DNA of 12,690 nt. Source: Acidithiobacillus sp. Lineage in GTDB: Bacteria; Pseudomonadota; Gammaproteobacteria; Acidithiobacillales; Acidithiobacillaceae. Below are positions 1 to 7,426 of the stretch, one piece after another (the first letter of the stretch is position 1; every line of letters begins with the position of its first letter). A program made the translations under genes and the position numbers. The notes under the pieces were generated by a model. It was not told the origin of the DNA. It saw nothing but the letters and a program-made list of their open reading frames with translations, and made no database searches. Location of the stretch: the NCBI GenBank assembly GCA_027445725.1, contig DAIAVG010000022.1, forward strand, positions 1 to 12,690, in the 5' to 3' direction.

Positions 1-1
1 G

Positions 2-58
2 GCACACAGCCATGATGATATTGAAGTTCTGGCTGTCGCGCTGCGGGAGGTCCTGTGA
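2..58 (+). CDS. bioF: 8-amino-7-oxononanoate synthase, C-terminal end (partial)
   Basis: An open frame enters from the left edge, encodes about 18 residues (AHSHDDIEVLAVALREVL) and stops with TGA at 56-58. The segment looks like the last helix of a fold-type I PLP enzyme; BioF proteins commonly end in an 'AAH...DI..L...L' helix. Position supports this, because bioH, bioC and bioD follow directly and bioF commonly precedes them. BioF joins pimeloyl-ACP and alanine to make 8-amino-7-oxononanoate. Its stop overlaps the GTG of the next gene in a GTGA overlap, suggesting translational coupling. Only the tail is visible, so the name rests mainly on context. Confidence 0.6.
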   Translation, partial: AHSHDDIEVLAVALREVL

Positions 59-819
59 ACTGGGCGCGTCAGGTCAGTGGTCGGGGACGCCTGCTGGTGC
101 TGCTTCATGGCTGGGGAATGGAAAGCCGGGTCTTCGCTTCCTGGCGGTCCCTTCTGGATACCCATTTCACCTGCATCAGCTATGATCTCCCCGGTCACGG
201 ACAGACGCCCTGTGCACCCTCTGGCCTGACCTGGTCGGCCAGTCTGGAGGGTCTCCGCCAGATGCTTGCTCAGGAGGCCTCCAAGCCCCTGTTGCTCGGC
301 TGGTCCCTAGGGGGCCTATTGGCCCTGGGTATCGCCTTGCGGCACCCGGAATTGCTGGATGGATTGGCGCTGATTTCCAGTTCCCCTGCCTTTTGTCAGC
401 GTCCCGACTGGTCTCCGGCCATCCCCGTCACGACCCTGGAAGATTTCGCCGGACGTCTGCGCGAAGACCCGCAGGGCACCCGGCGGCGCTTCCTCGCTCT
501 GCAGGTATTGAACGATCCGCAGGGACGCCGTGCCCTGGAAGGTCTGAGCGCCTCCTGGCCCATGCCGGATCAGGCCTGTCTTGCCGACGGGTTGGGGCTG
601 CTGCGGGAAGTGGATTTGCGCAGCCAATTGAGGACATTACCCATGCCGGTGCATCTCGTGCATGGGCGACAGGACCGTATTGTGCCCGTCGGCGCCAGTG
701 AATATCTCCACGAGCGCTTGACCGGCAGCCGGTTTACCCTCTTGGAACAGGCTGGTCACGCCCCTTTTCTGTCGCATCCGCAAGCCTGCACCCACGCGCT
801 GCTGGAGACCTGGGGATGA
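55..819 (+). CDS. bioH: Pimeloyl-[acyl-carrier protein] methyl ester esterase BioH
   Basis: This 254-residue alpha/beta hydrolase has nearly the length of E. coli BioH (256). Visible motifs are the oxyanion-hole HGWG (18-21), the nucleophile elbow GWSLG with Ser84, Asp207 in HGRQDRIVP and His235 in AGHAPF. The spacing of this Ser-Asp-His triad matches BioH closely. BioH removes the methyl ester from pimeloyl-ACP once two elongation cycles are done, freeing it for BioF; it acts in the cytosol. The GTG start at 55 overlaps the preceding stop and has GGGAGG at 45-50 as ribosome binding site. Its own stop overlaps the bioC ATG (ATGA, 816-819). The family includes many promiscuous hydrolases, but the bioF-bioC setting makes BioH the clear choice. 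Confidence 0.93.
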   Translation: MNWARQVSGRGRLLVLLHGWGMESRVFASWRSLLDTHFTCISYDLPGHGQTPCAPSGLTWSASLEGLRQMLAQEASKPLLLGWSLGGLLALGIALRHPELLDGLALISSSPAFCQRPDWSPAIPVTTLEDFAGRLREDPQGTRRRFLALQVLNDPQGRRALEGLSASWPMPDQACLADGLGLLREVDLRSQLRTLPMPVHLVHGRQDRIVPVGASEYLHERLTGSRFTLLEQAGHAPFLSHPQACTHALLETWG

Positions 820-1694
820 GCTCCGGCAATCCGTCCTTCTTCATGGAAAAACGCGCCGTGCGGCGGGCCTTTGAGCAGGCAGCGGCCGCGTATGAAACCA
901 GTGCCGTCCTGCAGGATCAGGTCGGCGCGCAGCTCATTGAGCGACTGGACTTCGTCAAGCTGGAACCCCAATGGATACTCGATATGGGTAGTGGTACCGG
1001 CCTGCAAAGCCGCCGTCTGAATCGCCGTTATCCCAAGGCGCGGCTACTCGCCCTGGATCTGGCGTCGAACATGTTACAGCAGGCCCGGCGTCGTAAAGGC
1101 TGGCGTCAGCGTCAGTATTTCTGCCAGGGCGACGCGGAAAATTTGCCACTGGCGACGGCCAGCATCGACCTGCTCTACGCCAACATGTCCATTCAGTGGT
1201 GCAATGATCTGGATCAGGTGTTACGCGAGTTTGCGCGGGTGCTGCGTCCCGGCGGCCTGCTCATGTTCAGCACCCTCGGTCCGGACACCCTCAAAGAACT
1301 GCGTCAGGCCTTTGCGGCGGTAGACGACCAGCCCCATGTCAGTCATTTCATCGACATGCATGATATTGGCGATGCCTTGGTGCGTCAGGGCTACGAAATG
1401 CCGGTCCTGGATGTAGAACATTATCAGCTCACCTATGCGGCGGTAGACGATCTCCTACGGGATCTGCGTAATATCGGTGCCACCAATGCCGCCGCAGGTC
1501 GCGCCCGTGGCCTGCTCACCCCCCGCCGCCTGCAGGCACTGCGGCAGGCCTACGAGGGTTTTCGCGCCGACGGCCGCCTGCCTGCCACCTATGAAGTCGT
1601 TTACGGACATGCCTGGAGCAATGGGCCGCGCGCCCTTCCGCGTGAAGACGGTGGTGTAGCTTTTCCCTTGATCCAACGGCATCGCCGCCCGTGA
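816..1694 (+). CDS. bioC: Malonyl-[acyl-carrier protein] O-methyltransferase BioC
   Basis: A 292-residue class I SAM-dependent methyltransferase. The SAM-binding loop is DMGSGTG (56-62), the acidic end of strand 2 is LALDLAS (78-84), and GDAENLPL (105-112) follows. The block FSTLGPDTLKELRQAF (151-166) is characteristic of BioC. The enzyme methylates the free carboxyl of malonyl-ACP so that fatty acid synthase can extend it to pimeloyl-ACP methyl ester, the BioH substrate. At about 290 residues it is longer than E. coli BioC (251). The ATG at 816 overlaps the bioH stop and has GGAG at 804-807. The stop TGA at 1692-1694 lies inside GTGA, which would normally give bioD a GTG start at 1691, but that GTG is out of the BioD frame. 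Confidence 0.95.
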   Translation: MSSGNPSFFMEKRAVRRAFEQAAAAYETSAVLQDQVGAQLIERLDFVKLEPQWILDMGSGTGLQSRRLNRRYPKARLLALDLASNMLQQARRRKGWRQRQYFCQGDAENLPLATASIDLLYANMSIQWCNDLDQVLREFARVLRPGGLLMFSTLGPDTLKELRQAFAAVDDQPHVSHFIDMHDIGDALVRQGYEMPVLDVEHYQLTYAAVDDLLRDLRNIGATNAAAGRARGLLTPRRLQALRQAYEGFRADGRLPATYEVVYGHAWSNGPRALPREDGGVAFPLIQRHRRP

Positions 1695-1739
1695 CGCGGG
1701 AACAGCGATCGCAAGCAACAAGCGCGCCCTGCGCGCGGA

Positions 1740-2393
1740 ATTTTCATTACCGGCACCGACACGGGCGTCGGCAAAACTGCCGTCACGGCGGCATTGGCCC
1801 GCCTCTGCGCCAGTCACGGCATGCGAGTTGCGGCCCTCAAACCCGTTGTCTCAGGGGCCGAGGCCGACGGTACCTGGGAGGACGTGGAAATTTTGCGCGC
1901 CGCCAGCCAGCCCCCGCGCAGCATTGCCGAAACCAATCTTTACGCCTTCGACCCGCCGCTGGCCCCCCACTGGGCGGCGCAGCAGGCGGGCGTTACCGTG
2001 GATCGTGGGCGCGTCGCGGCCTTCGTCCGGGCGCAATCCGTGGCGATGGACTGCGTACTGGTGGAGGGCGCGGGTGGTTTTCTCGTGCCGTTGGGCGCTG
2101 ACTGGGGCTTTGCGGAACTGGCCGAGGACCTGCATTTCCCGGTGCTGCTGGTGGTGGGCTTGCGGCTGGGGGCCATCAACCATGCCCTGCTGAGTGTCGA
2201 GGCCATCCGCGCACGGGGCCTGTCCTTCGTCGGATGGGTGGCAAACACCCTGAATCCTGCGGTCGCAGAGGGCACCTTGGAGACCTTGCAACAGCGTTTG
2301 CCGGCGCCTTGCCTGGGGGTGTTGCCCTATATCCCGCACTGGTCCGCCGCCGTTCTGAGTCCTTATCTGTCTCTTCCTGCGTCCTTATATTGA
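1740..2393 (+). CDS. bioD: Dethiobiotin synthetase BioD (start anomalous, possible frameshift near 1698-1700)
   Basis: BioD makes dethiobiotin from 7,8-diaminononanoate, CO2 and ATP. Counting from 1740, the P-loop GTDTGVGKT is at 5-13, KPVVSG at 34-39 (Lys34 corresponds to E. coli Lys37), EGAGG at 109-113, RLGAINH at 142-148 and VANTLNP at 167-173. Length is about 217 residues against 225 in E. coli. The frame is open from 1695 but has no ATG, GTG or TTG before the P-loop; the first, TTG at 1794, falls after it and would give a dead protein. Only rare ATT codons (1740, 1746) are available. The coupled GTG at 1691 is in another frame. Removing one G from GGG at 1698-1700 joins that GTG to the BioD frame, giving MTRNSDRKQQARPARGIFIT. 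The 1740 start is therefore a placeholder; the function is not in doubt. Confidence 0.85.
   Translation: MFITGTDTGVGKTAVTAALARLCASHGMRVAALKPVVSGAEADGTWEDVEILRAASQPPRSIAETNLYAFDPPLAPHWAAQQAGVTVDRGRVAAFVRAQSVAMDCVLVEGAGGFLVPLGADWGFAELAEDLHFPVLLVVGLRLGAINHALLSVEAIRARGLSFVGWVANTLNPAVAEGTLETLQQRLPAPCLGVLPYIPHWSAAVLSPYLSLPASLY
2363..2391 (+). promoter_or_regulatory. Candidate sigma70-type promoter for htpX
   Basis: TTATCT (2363-2368) and TATATT (2386-2391) are separated by 17 bases. They match the consensus -35 at 3 of 6 and -10 at 5 of 6 positions. The site overlaps the last codons of bioD and lies ahead of the 108-base gap before htpX. The gap itself (2394-2501) shows no other clear feature. This is inference from a weak match; htpX could also be read from upstream. 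Confidence 0.25.
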
Positions 2394-2501
2394 TGTTAGA
2401 CTAATTCCGCGTTGCCATAAAAAACAAAAGGCAATCAGTCGCGATGAAGGATTCGCTGTATCGCGGGATGGGTCAAGGTATTCTGATGGAGCGTGCGTGT
2501 C

Positions 2502-3398
2502 ATGAGATCATTCAAGAGCATATTGCTGTTGGTGGTGACGAACCTGCTGATATTCGTCAGCCTGTCGATCAGCTTTACCATTCTGGTCAATTTTGTTCTA
2601 CCGCTGTTCGGTGTGGACCTGCGTGGCTCGGTGAGCAACACGGATCTGCTCTGGGCGCTGGTGATCGGTTTTGGCGGCGCCTTTATTTCGCTGCTGATGT
2701 CGAAACATCTGGCGCGCGTGGGGCTGCAGATGCAACGCATCGACACACCGCAGTCGGCCAAGGAACATTTGGTGTACGACTCGGTCGCACAGCTCGCTAA
2801 TCGCCTGGGCATCCGCATGCCGGAAGTCTGGGTGTACTGGAATGATGAGCCTAATGCCTTCGCCACCGGACCGGGCCGCAATCATAGCATGGTCGCGGTG
2901 AGCAGTGGTCTGGTCAACCTGCTCAGCGACAATGAGGTGCAGGCGGTACTGGCGCATGAGATGGGGCACGTATACAATGGCGATATGGTGAGCACCACCT
3001 TACTACAAGGTTTGATGAATACGTTTGTATTCTGGCTGTCCATGCTGGCCGCGCGGCAGTTTGATGACCGGCCCATGATCGCTTTTATGGTGTCCATAGT
3101 TTTGCAGATTGGCCTGTCTTTCCTGGCGCTGATTCCCATCACCTGGTTTTCGCGCCGCCGGGAGTTCGCGGCGGATCGTTTTGCTGCCGAGCAGGTGGGC
3201 GTGGCCCCGATGGTCTCGGCGCTGCAAAAGCTGCATCAGCGGGCGGAAGCCATGCATGTGGTGCATGATGTGATGCGCGATCCCATGGCGACGGCCTATA
3301 TTTCCGGAAGCTGGCGCGGCTGGTTTGCTACGCACCCCAGTCTGGAGTCGCGGGTGTCGGCCCTGCAAGCACTTCAAAACGGGTATAGTTACCGGTAG
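2502..3398 (+). CDS. htpX: Membrane-bound zinc metalloprotease HtpX
   Basis: This M48-family protease of 298 residues takes part in quality control of inner-membrane proteins. It has two N-terminal membrane helices (about 5-28 and 48-69), the zinc-binding HEMGH at 152-156, two more hydrophobic stretches (about 164-184 and 193-216), and REFAADRFAAE (220-230), whose glutamate is the expected third zinc ligand (E. coli His139, His143, Glu222). The C-terminal FATHPSLESRVSAL is typical of the family. I chose ATG 2502 because GGAG at 2488-2491 is 10 bases upstream; the GTG at 2493 would lie only one base from it. In E. coli htpX answers membrane and heat stress, but no such control site is visible here. 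Confidence 0.95.
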   Translation: MRSFKSILLLVVTNLLIFVSLSISFTILVNFVLPLFGVDLRGSVSNTDLLWALVIGFGGAFISLLMSKHLARVGLQMQRIDTPQSAKEHLVYDSVAQLANRLGIRMPEVWVYWNDEPNAFATGPGRNHSMVAVSSGLVNLLSDNEVQAVLAHEMGHVYNGDMVSTTLLQGLMNTFVFWLSMLAARQFDDRPMIAFMVSIVLQIGLSFLALIPITWFSRRREFAADRFAAEQVGVAPMVSALQKLHQRAEAMHVVHDVMRDPMATAYISGSWRGWFATHPSLESRVSALQALQNGYSYR

Positions 3399-3450
3399 TT
3401 AGTACCGCAAATGGAGGATTGGTCTTTGATGCAGGCAGGAGGCAGTGCAG

Positions 3451-4170
3451 TTGCGCCCTGAAGGCGTACGTCCGGTCCTCCTGCGCAGTCATGACCGGTC
3501 AGCCCCTTTTCCCGACCCAGAGCAGGTCGACGGCAATCTGGTTGCCATTGGTGGAGATTTATCCCGGGAGCGCCTGCTCCGGGCCTACGCGCAGGGCATC
3601 TTCCCCTGGTTTGGCGAGGAGGACCCCATTCTCTGGTGGTCCCCTGATCCCCGTGCTGTCCTGGAGCCCTCGGCGGTACATATTAGCCGCAGTTTACGCA
3701 AGTCGGCCCGTAACAGGGACTGGCAATACCAGATGGACAGCGACTTTGCCGGTGTCATCGACGCTTGTGCGGAGCCGCGTGCCGGGCAGGGTGGTACCTG
3801 GATTACTCCGGCGGTGCGGGCCGCTTATGTGGATCTTTTTGCCGCCGGAGCAGCGCATTCCATGGAAGTCTACCAGCAGGACCGCTTGGTCGGCGGGCTC
3901 TACGGCGTAGCCCTCGGCGGACTCTTTTTTGGAGAGTCCATGTTCAGCCGGGTGCCCGATGCCTCCAAGCTGGCCCTTGTCCTCCTGGCGCGCCACCTCC
4001 AGCGCTGGGGCTTTGGTCTGATTGATACCCAGTTCATCACCCCACATTTGCAAAGCATGGGCGTGCGCGAAGTGCCCCGCCGCGATTTCTTGCAGGCCCT
4101 CGCCGATCTGCGCACCCAACACGCACAAGCCGACTGGAAAATCTCGTTACCTCCGCACGAGATGTTTTAG
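3451..4170 (+). CDS. aat: Leucyl/phenylalanyl-tRNA-protein transferase Aat
   Basis: Aat transfers Leu or Phe from charged tRNA to the N-terminus of proteins that begin with Lys or Arg, marking them for ClpS-ClpAP. The sequence shows NLVAIGGDLS, AYAQGIFPWF, WWSPDPRAVL, the GGLFFGESMFSR block and LIDTQF, which carries an aspartate matching the catalytic-region Asp186 of E. coli. Length is about 239 residues (E. coli 234). Two starts compete. AGGAGG at 3437-3442 is 8 bases before TTG 3451, chosen here, but only 2 bases before GTG 3445, which would add two residues. Only two bases separate the stop from bpt, so the two N-degron enzymes are almost surely co-transcribed. The short gap after htpX (3399-3450) holds no clear promoter or terminator. 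Confidence 0.95.
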   Translation: MRPEGVRPVLLRSHDRSAPFPDPEQVDGNLVAIGGDLSRERLLRAYAQGIFPWFGEEDPILWWSPDPRAVLEPSAVHISRSLRKSARNRDWQYQMDSDFAGVIDACAEPRAGQGGTWITPAVRAAYVDLFAAGAAHSMEVYQQDRLVGGLYGVALGGLFFGESMFSRVPDASKLALVLLARHLQRWGFGLIDTQFITPHLQSMGVREVPRRDFLQALADLRTQHAQADWKISLPPHEMF

Positions 4171-4172
4171 TC

Positions 4173-4883
4173 ATGGCCTTCTATTTATCCGCTTTGCAGA
4201 AATGTCCCTATTTGCCAGACCAGGAAGAACTCCTGGTGCTCAGCGATCCCCGCGAGATGGTGGGTGGCGTGGAGTATGACCAGCTCTTGCAGAAAGGATT
4301 CCGGCGCAATGGCCCGGTGGCCTATCGCCCGATGTGCCCACAATGCGATGCCTGTATTTCCGTGCGTATCCCCGTTGCGGAGTTTCAGCCGGATCGTGGC
4401 CAGCGCCGCACCTGGGCGAGGAACCAGGGCATTCAAATATATGAGCAGGTTCCGCAGTGGGATGCCGCCCATGCTCGCCTCTTTGCGGACTATCAACGCT
4501 GGCGGCATCCGGGGGGCGGCATGGACGAGCACGCGGATCGCCTGTATCGGGAAATGATTGTGGAAACCGGTGGCGTTGATGCCCGCTTGCTGGTCTTTGA
4601 GCAGGATAAACACCCACTAGCGGTGGCATTGGTGGATGTGCTGGACGGTGGTGTGTCTGCAGTTTACACCTTTTACACGCCGGATCTGCCGCAACGCGGC
4701 CTCGGTATTTTCGCTATTCTCAGCCAGATTGAATGGACCAGGAAACAGCGCTTGCCCCATCTTTATCTCGGCTACTGGGTCGCCAGCAGCCCAAAAATGG
4801 ACTATAAAAAGCGCTTTCGGCCTCTGGAAGGCTTTGTAGCGGGTGACTGGCGTCTGCTGTCAGAGGCGTATAAACGCGAATGA
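4173..4883 (+). CDS. bpt: Aspartate/glutamate leucyltransferase Bpt (arginyltransferase-like, ATE family)
   Basis: A 236-residue protein of the bacterial ATE1-like family. Bpt adds Leu from Leu-tRNA to N-terminal Asp or Glu, making a ClpS-recognised degron. Visible marks are CPYLP (Cys11), the cluster CPQCDAC (Cys55, Cys58, Cys61), VYTFYTPDL (164-172), LGIFAILSQIEWTR (177-190) and LYLGYWV with KMDYKKRFRPLE (208-219). The four N-terminal cysteines are in the region where eukaryotic ATE1 binds metal or an Fe-S cluster; whether this protein does so is inference. The start ATG lies 2 bases after aat, and the stop overlaps the next gene (ATGA, 4880-4883). Aat and Bpt together would send basic and acidic N-termini to the same degradation route. 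clpS and clpA are not in the window. Confidence 0.92.
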   Translation: MAFYLSALQKCPYLPDQEELLVLSDPREMVGGVEYDQLLQKGFRRNGPVAYRPMCPQCDACISVRIPVAEFQPDRGQRRTWARNQGIQIYEQVPQWDAAHARLFADYQRWRHPGGGMDEHADRLYREMIVETGGVDARLLVFEQDKHPLAVALVDVLDGGVSAVYTFYTPDLPQRGLGIFAILSQIEWTRKQRLPHLYLGYWVASSPKMDYKKRFRPLEGFVAGDWRLLSEAYKRE

Positions 4884-5659
4884 ACAACGCAGCCCCGGAT
4901 ATTTTTAGCACCTTCTCGCCGTGGACCATGGCGGGAGTGATGGGTCTCCTGGGCAGTGCCTGGGCTTTGTCTGCCTGGCAGCGTCTCGGAGTAGGCAAGG
5001 AACTGCTCTGGTCCGCGGCGCGGGCGATGGTCCAATTAGGGATCATGGGGTTTTTGCTGGGCTGGCTGTTCCGCCAGCACCAGCCGTTTTTGCTGGTACT
5101 CTTTCTGGTGGCCATGATCCTGATGGCCGGTCGTTTTAATCGTAAGCGTGGTGCCGGTATTCCTCACGCCTACTGGATCGGGGTGGTCAGCATTACTGTG
5201 GCGACTACCGTCACCCTTGGTTGGATGCTCCTGTCCGGGTTGGTCTTCTGGCGCGGCGAATCATTGGTCCCCATTGGCGGTATGATTATCGGCAACGCGA
5301 TGAACGCGGTATCGCTGGCGCTTAACCGTCTGCGCAGCGAGGTGGACCAGCGCGAGGAGTTGTTGCTGGCTATGCTGGCGCTGGGTGCCAATCATCGTCA
5401 GGCCATGCGCAACCTGTATAGTATGGTGGTGCGCAGCGCATTGATCCCGACTATCGACAGCCTGAAAAGTGTCGGCATGATTCATATTCCGGGAATTACC
5501 GCAGGCATGATTCTGGCGGGCATGGCACCGCTTGCTGCGGTATCCATGCAATTGGTAGTAATGGTGATGTTGACTGCGTCAGTAACCTTGAGCGTCTCCA
5601 CCGCAGTCCTGCTGGCCGCACCACGCGCTCTGGTTTTTTCTCAACGTATTGAGGGGTAA
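4880..5659 (+). CDS. fetB: ABC transporter permease of the FetB/YbbM (UPF0014) family
   Basis: A 259-residue integral membrane protein with about seven hydrophobic stretches (roughly 16-34, 44-63, 69-85, 99-121, 130-148, 198-217, 222-248). The family signature is clear: [20 protein letters not shown] (131-150), a cytoplasmic helix with [11 protein letters not shown] (166-176) likely to contact the ATPase, then [19 protein letters not shown] (187-205). In E. coli FetB works with the ATPase FetA and is linked to iron export and peroxide resistance. No FetA-type ATPase is present in the window; bpt lies before it and rnt after it. The ATG overlaps the bpt stop. Family membership is sure; the substrate is inferred only from homologues. 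Confidence 0.85.
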   Translation: MNNAAPDIFSTFSPWTMAGVMGLLGSAWALSAWQRLGVGKELLWSAARAMVQLGIMGFLLGWLFRQHQPFLLVLFLVAMILMAGRFNRKRGAGIPHAYWIGVVSITVATTVTLGWMLLSGLVFWRGESLVPIGGMIIGNAMNAVSLALNRLRSEVDQREELLLAMLALGANHRQAMRNLYSMVVRSALIPTIDSLKSVGMIHIPGITAGMILAGMAPLAAVSMQLVVMVMLTASVTLSVSTAVLLAAPRALVFSQRIEG

Positions 5660-5666
5660 GACGCTA

Positions 5667-6272
5667 ATGGCGGCTTTGGCCGGACGTTTTCGCGGCTTTT
5701 TGCCGGTAGTAGTCGATGTGGAAACGTCAGGATTTGATCCTGACCGTAATGCCTTGTTAGAAGTGGCTGCGATTATAATCGGCGGCGAAGTGGGGCAGTT
5801 ACGGCCGATAGCCACGCACCACTTTCATGTGCAGCCCTTTGCCGGGGCTGTGCTTGACCCGGCAGCATTGGCATTCACTGGTATTGATCCATTTCAGCCG
5901 TTGCGCGGCGCGATTTCCGAGGAGGAAGCCTTGCGCGGAGTTTTCAGGCCGGTGCGCACGGCTATAAAGGCCGCGCAATGCCGGCGTGCCATTCTTGTGG
6001 GGCACAATGCCTCTTTTGACTTGTCCTTTATCAAGGCAGCAGAAAAGCGGACGGGCGTTAAAAATAACCCCTTTCATCTTTTCAGTACCTTTGACACCGT
6101 CAGTCTGGCCGGGTTGGCCTATGGTGAGACCGTGCTGGCCAAGGCCGCTCTGGCCGCCGGTCTGGACTGGGACCACACGCAGGCGCATTCGGCGCTCTAT
6201 GATGCGCGCCAGACGGCGGAATTATTCTGCCGCATTGTGAATCGCTATGATCTCAACCGGGAGTATCCGTGA
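5667..6272 (+). CDS. rnt: Ribonuclease T
   Basis: RNase T is a DEDDh 3'-5' exonuclease that trims the 3' ends of tRNA and other stable RNAs and works as a homodimer. The 201-residue protein opens with [17 protein letters not shown] (Exo I, Asp17 and Glu19), continues with [10 protein letters not shown] and [10 protein letters not shown], has HNASFD (Exo II, Asp118) and ends with [10 protein letters not shown] (Exo III, His174 and Asp179). These match E. coli Asp23, Glu25, Asp125, His181 and Asp186. The RFRGF opening and the [10 protein letters not shown] block separate it from DnaQ-type proofreading subunits. ATG 5667 follows the fetB stop by 7 bases; GAGGGG at 5651-5656 is a usable ribosome binding site. 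A TTG at 5649 would add six residues and is less likely. Confidence 0.94.
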   Translation: MAALAGRFRGFLPVVVDVETSGFDPDRNALLEVAAIIIGGEVGQLRPIATHHFHVQPFAGAVLDPAALAFTGIDPFQPLRGAISEEEALRGVFRPVRTAIKAAQCRRAILVGHNASFDLSFIKAAEKRTGVKNNPFHLFSTFDTVSLAGLAYGETVLAKAALAAGLDWDHTQAHSALYDARQTAELFCRIVNRYDLNREYP

Positions 6273-6276
6273 AGCA

Positions 6277-6305
6277 CGGTCAACCTGCCGCGCATCTGTT
6301 AGAAT
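6277..6305 (+). promoter_or_regulatory. Possible promoter for the ferredoxin-type reductase
   Basis: TAGAAT at 6300-6305 matches the -10 consensus at 5 of 6 positions. The -35 region 17 bases upstream (CGGTCA, 6277-6282) is poor, at 3 of 6. It lies in the 74-base gap between rnt and the reductase. The AT-rich stretch at 6314-6331 follows. This is weak evidence for a separate transcript; read-through from rnt is possible. Confidence 0.25.
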
Positions 6306-6346
6306 GTCCGCCGAAATATTTTAAATTGTTATGAGAGGATGTGCTT

Positions 6347-7363
6347 ATGCCTTACCGTCTGCATATTGAACCCAGTGGCCACGAGATGGATTGCGATGGT
6401 GATGAAACCATCCTGGAGGCGGCTCTACGGCACGGTTTTAACATCCCCTACAGTTGCCGCAATGGTACTTGTGCGACCTGCAAGGGGCGTATTCTCAGCG
6501 GAGAAGTAGACTACGGGAAGGTGGAAGAAAAAACGTTGTCGGCTGCGGAGAAGGAGGCGGGGCTGGCGCTCTTCTGTCAGGCAGTGCCCTTGTCCGATGT
6601 GACGATAGAAGTCCGGGAGATCGGCGCTGCAAGGGATATTCAGATCAAAACCCTGCCGTCGCGAGTAGTCAAAATAGTGGATTTGGCACCTGATGTGCGC
6701 GCGCTCTTTCTAAAAATTCCTGCTACGGAGCGCCTGCAGTTCCTTCCTGGGCAGTACATCGACATCCTTCTGAAAGATGGTGGCAGGCGGGGTTTTTCCC
6801 TCGCCAATATGCCCGGCGACGATGCGCTGTTAGAACTGCACATTAAAAAAGTGCCTGGCGGTGCCTTTACCGGGCATGTGTTCGGTGCTTTGAAAGAAAA
6901 GGACATCCTGCGTTTTGAAGGCCCGTTAGGCACCTTTTTTATTCGTCAGGAATCCACTCGTCCTTTGCTGATGGTGGCCACCGGCACGGGCTTTGCACCT
7001 ATTAAGAGTATGCTCGAGTCTCTCTTCGCGCAGGGCTCCGTACGTCCGATCCATTTTTATTGGGGTGTACGCCATGTGGAGGATTTTTATTATCAGGACT
7101 TACTGAGTGAATGGCAGTCGCGTCATGACCACTTTCAGGTAACCCGGATAGTATCTCGTCCGGATGCTTCCTGGTCGGGAGCTACTGGTTATGTTACCGC
7201 ACAAGTCATTCATGATTTTCCAGATGCGAGCGCAATCGATGCCTATATTTGTGGACATCCCGATATGGTTTTTTCCTTATCCGACGCTTTACAGGGAGCA
7301 GGATTGAATCCAGAACATGTTTTTGCCGATGCGTTTGTATTTGCCAAAGCAAAAACAAGCTGA
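6347..7363 (+). CDS. 2Fe-2S ferredoxin / FAD / NAD(P) oxidoreductase (electron-transfer reductase, AscD-like)
   Basis: A 338-residue three-part reductase. The N-terminal plant-type ferredoxin domain has Cys37, Cys42, Cys45 and Cys77 (CRNGTCATC, then LFCQ). A flavin-binding barrel follows, with PGQYIDI and RGFSLANMP (148-156). The C-terminal nucleotide-binding domain carries VATGTGFAPIKSML (210-223) and ICGHPDMV (301-308). Such proteins pass electrons from NAD(P)H through FAD to the Fe-S cluster and on to an oxygenase or a partner such as the AscC-type dehydrase of deoxysugar synthesis. No partner is visible nearby, so the acceptor is unknown and I give no symbol. ATG 6347 is favoured because AGAGGA (6334-6339) lies 7 bases upstream; GTG 6341 would add two residues. 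The order Fe-S, FAD, NAD is complete and undamaged. Confidence 0.9.
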   Translation: MPYRLHIEPSGHEMDCDGDETILEAALRHGFNIPYSCRNGTCATCKGRILSGEVDYGKVEEKTLSAAEKEAGLALFCQAVPLSDVTIEVREIGAARDIQIKTLPSRVVKIVDLAPDVRALFLKIPATERLQFLPGQYIDILLKDGGRRGFSLANMPGDDALLELHIKKVPGGAFTGHVFGALKEKDILRFEGPLGTFFIRQESTRPLLMVATGTGFAPIKSMLESLFAQGSVRPIHFYWGVRHVEDFYYQDLLSEWQSRHDHFQVTRIVSRPDASWSGATGYVTAQVIHDFPDASAIDAYICGHPDMVFSLSDALQGAGLNPEHVFADAFVFAKAKTS

Positions 7364-7426
7364 CATAATTATCACATTGGTGATTTCGTCCGCCATGGCA
7401 ACCTAATTTTTAAGGAGTGAATGACT

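Noticed and set aside
1691..2101. Open frame from GTG 1691 overlapping bioD
   Set aside because: After the first residues its translation is a low-complexity Arg/Gly/His sequence with no domain, while the other frame encodes a clear BioD. Only its first few codons may belong to bioD, through a frameshift.
2444..2800. Plus-strand frame starting just before htpX
   Set aside because: It overlaps almost all of the first third of htpX in another frame and has no recognisable domain.
4240..4629. Long minus-strand frames opposite bpt
   Set aside because: Their translations are Arg/Pro/His-rich shadows of a well-supported gene; no ribosome site or domain.
7371..7384. Small hairpin ATCAC-ATTG-GTGAT after the reductase gene
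   Set aside because: Five-base AT-containing stem and no T-run; too weak to call a terminator or operator.
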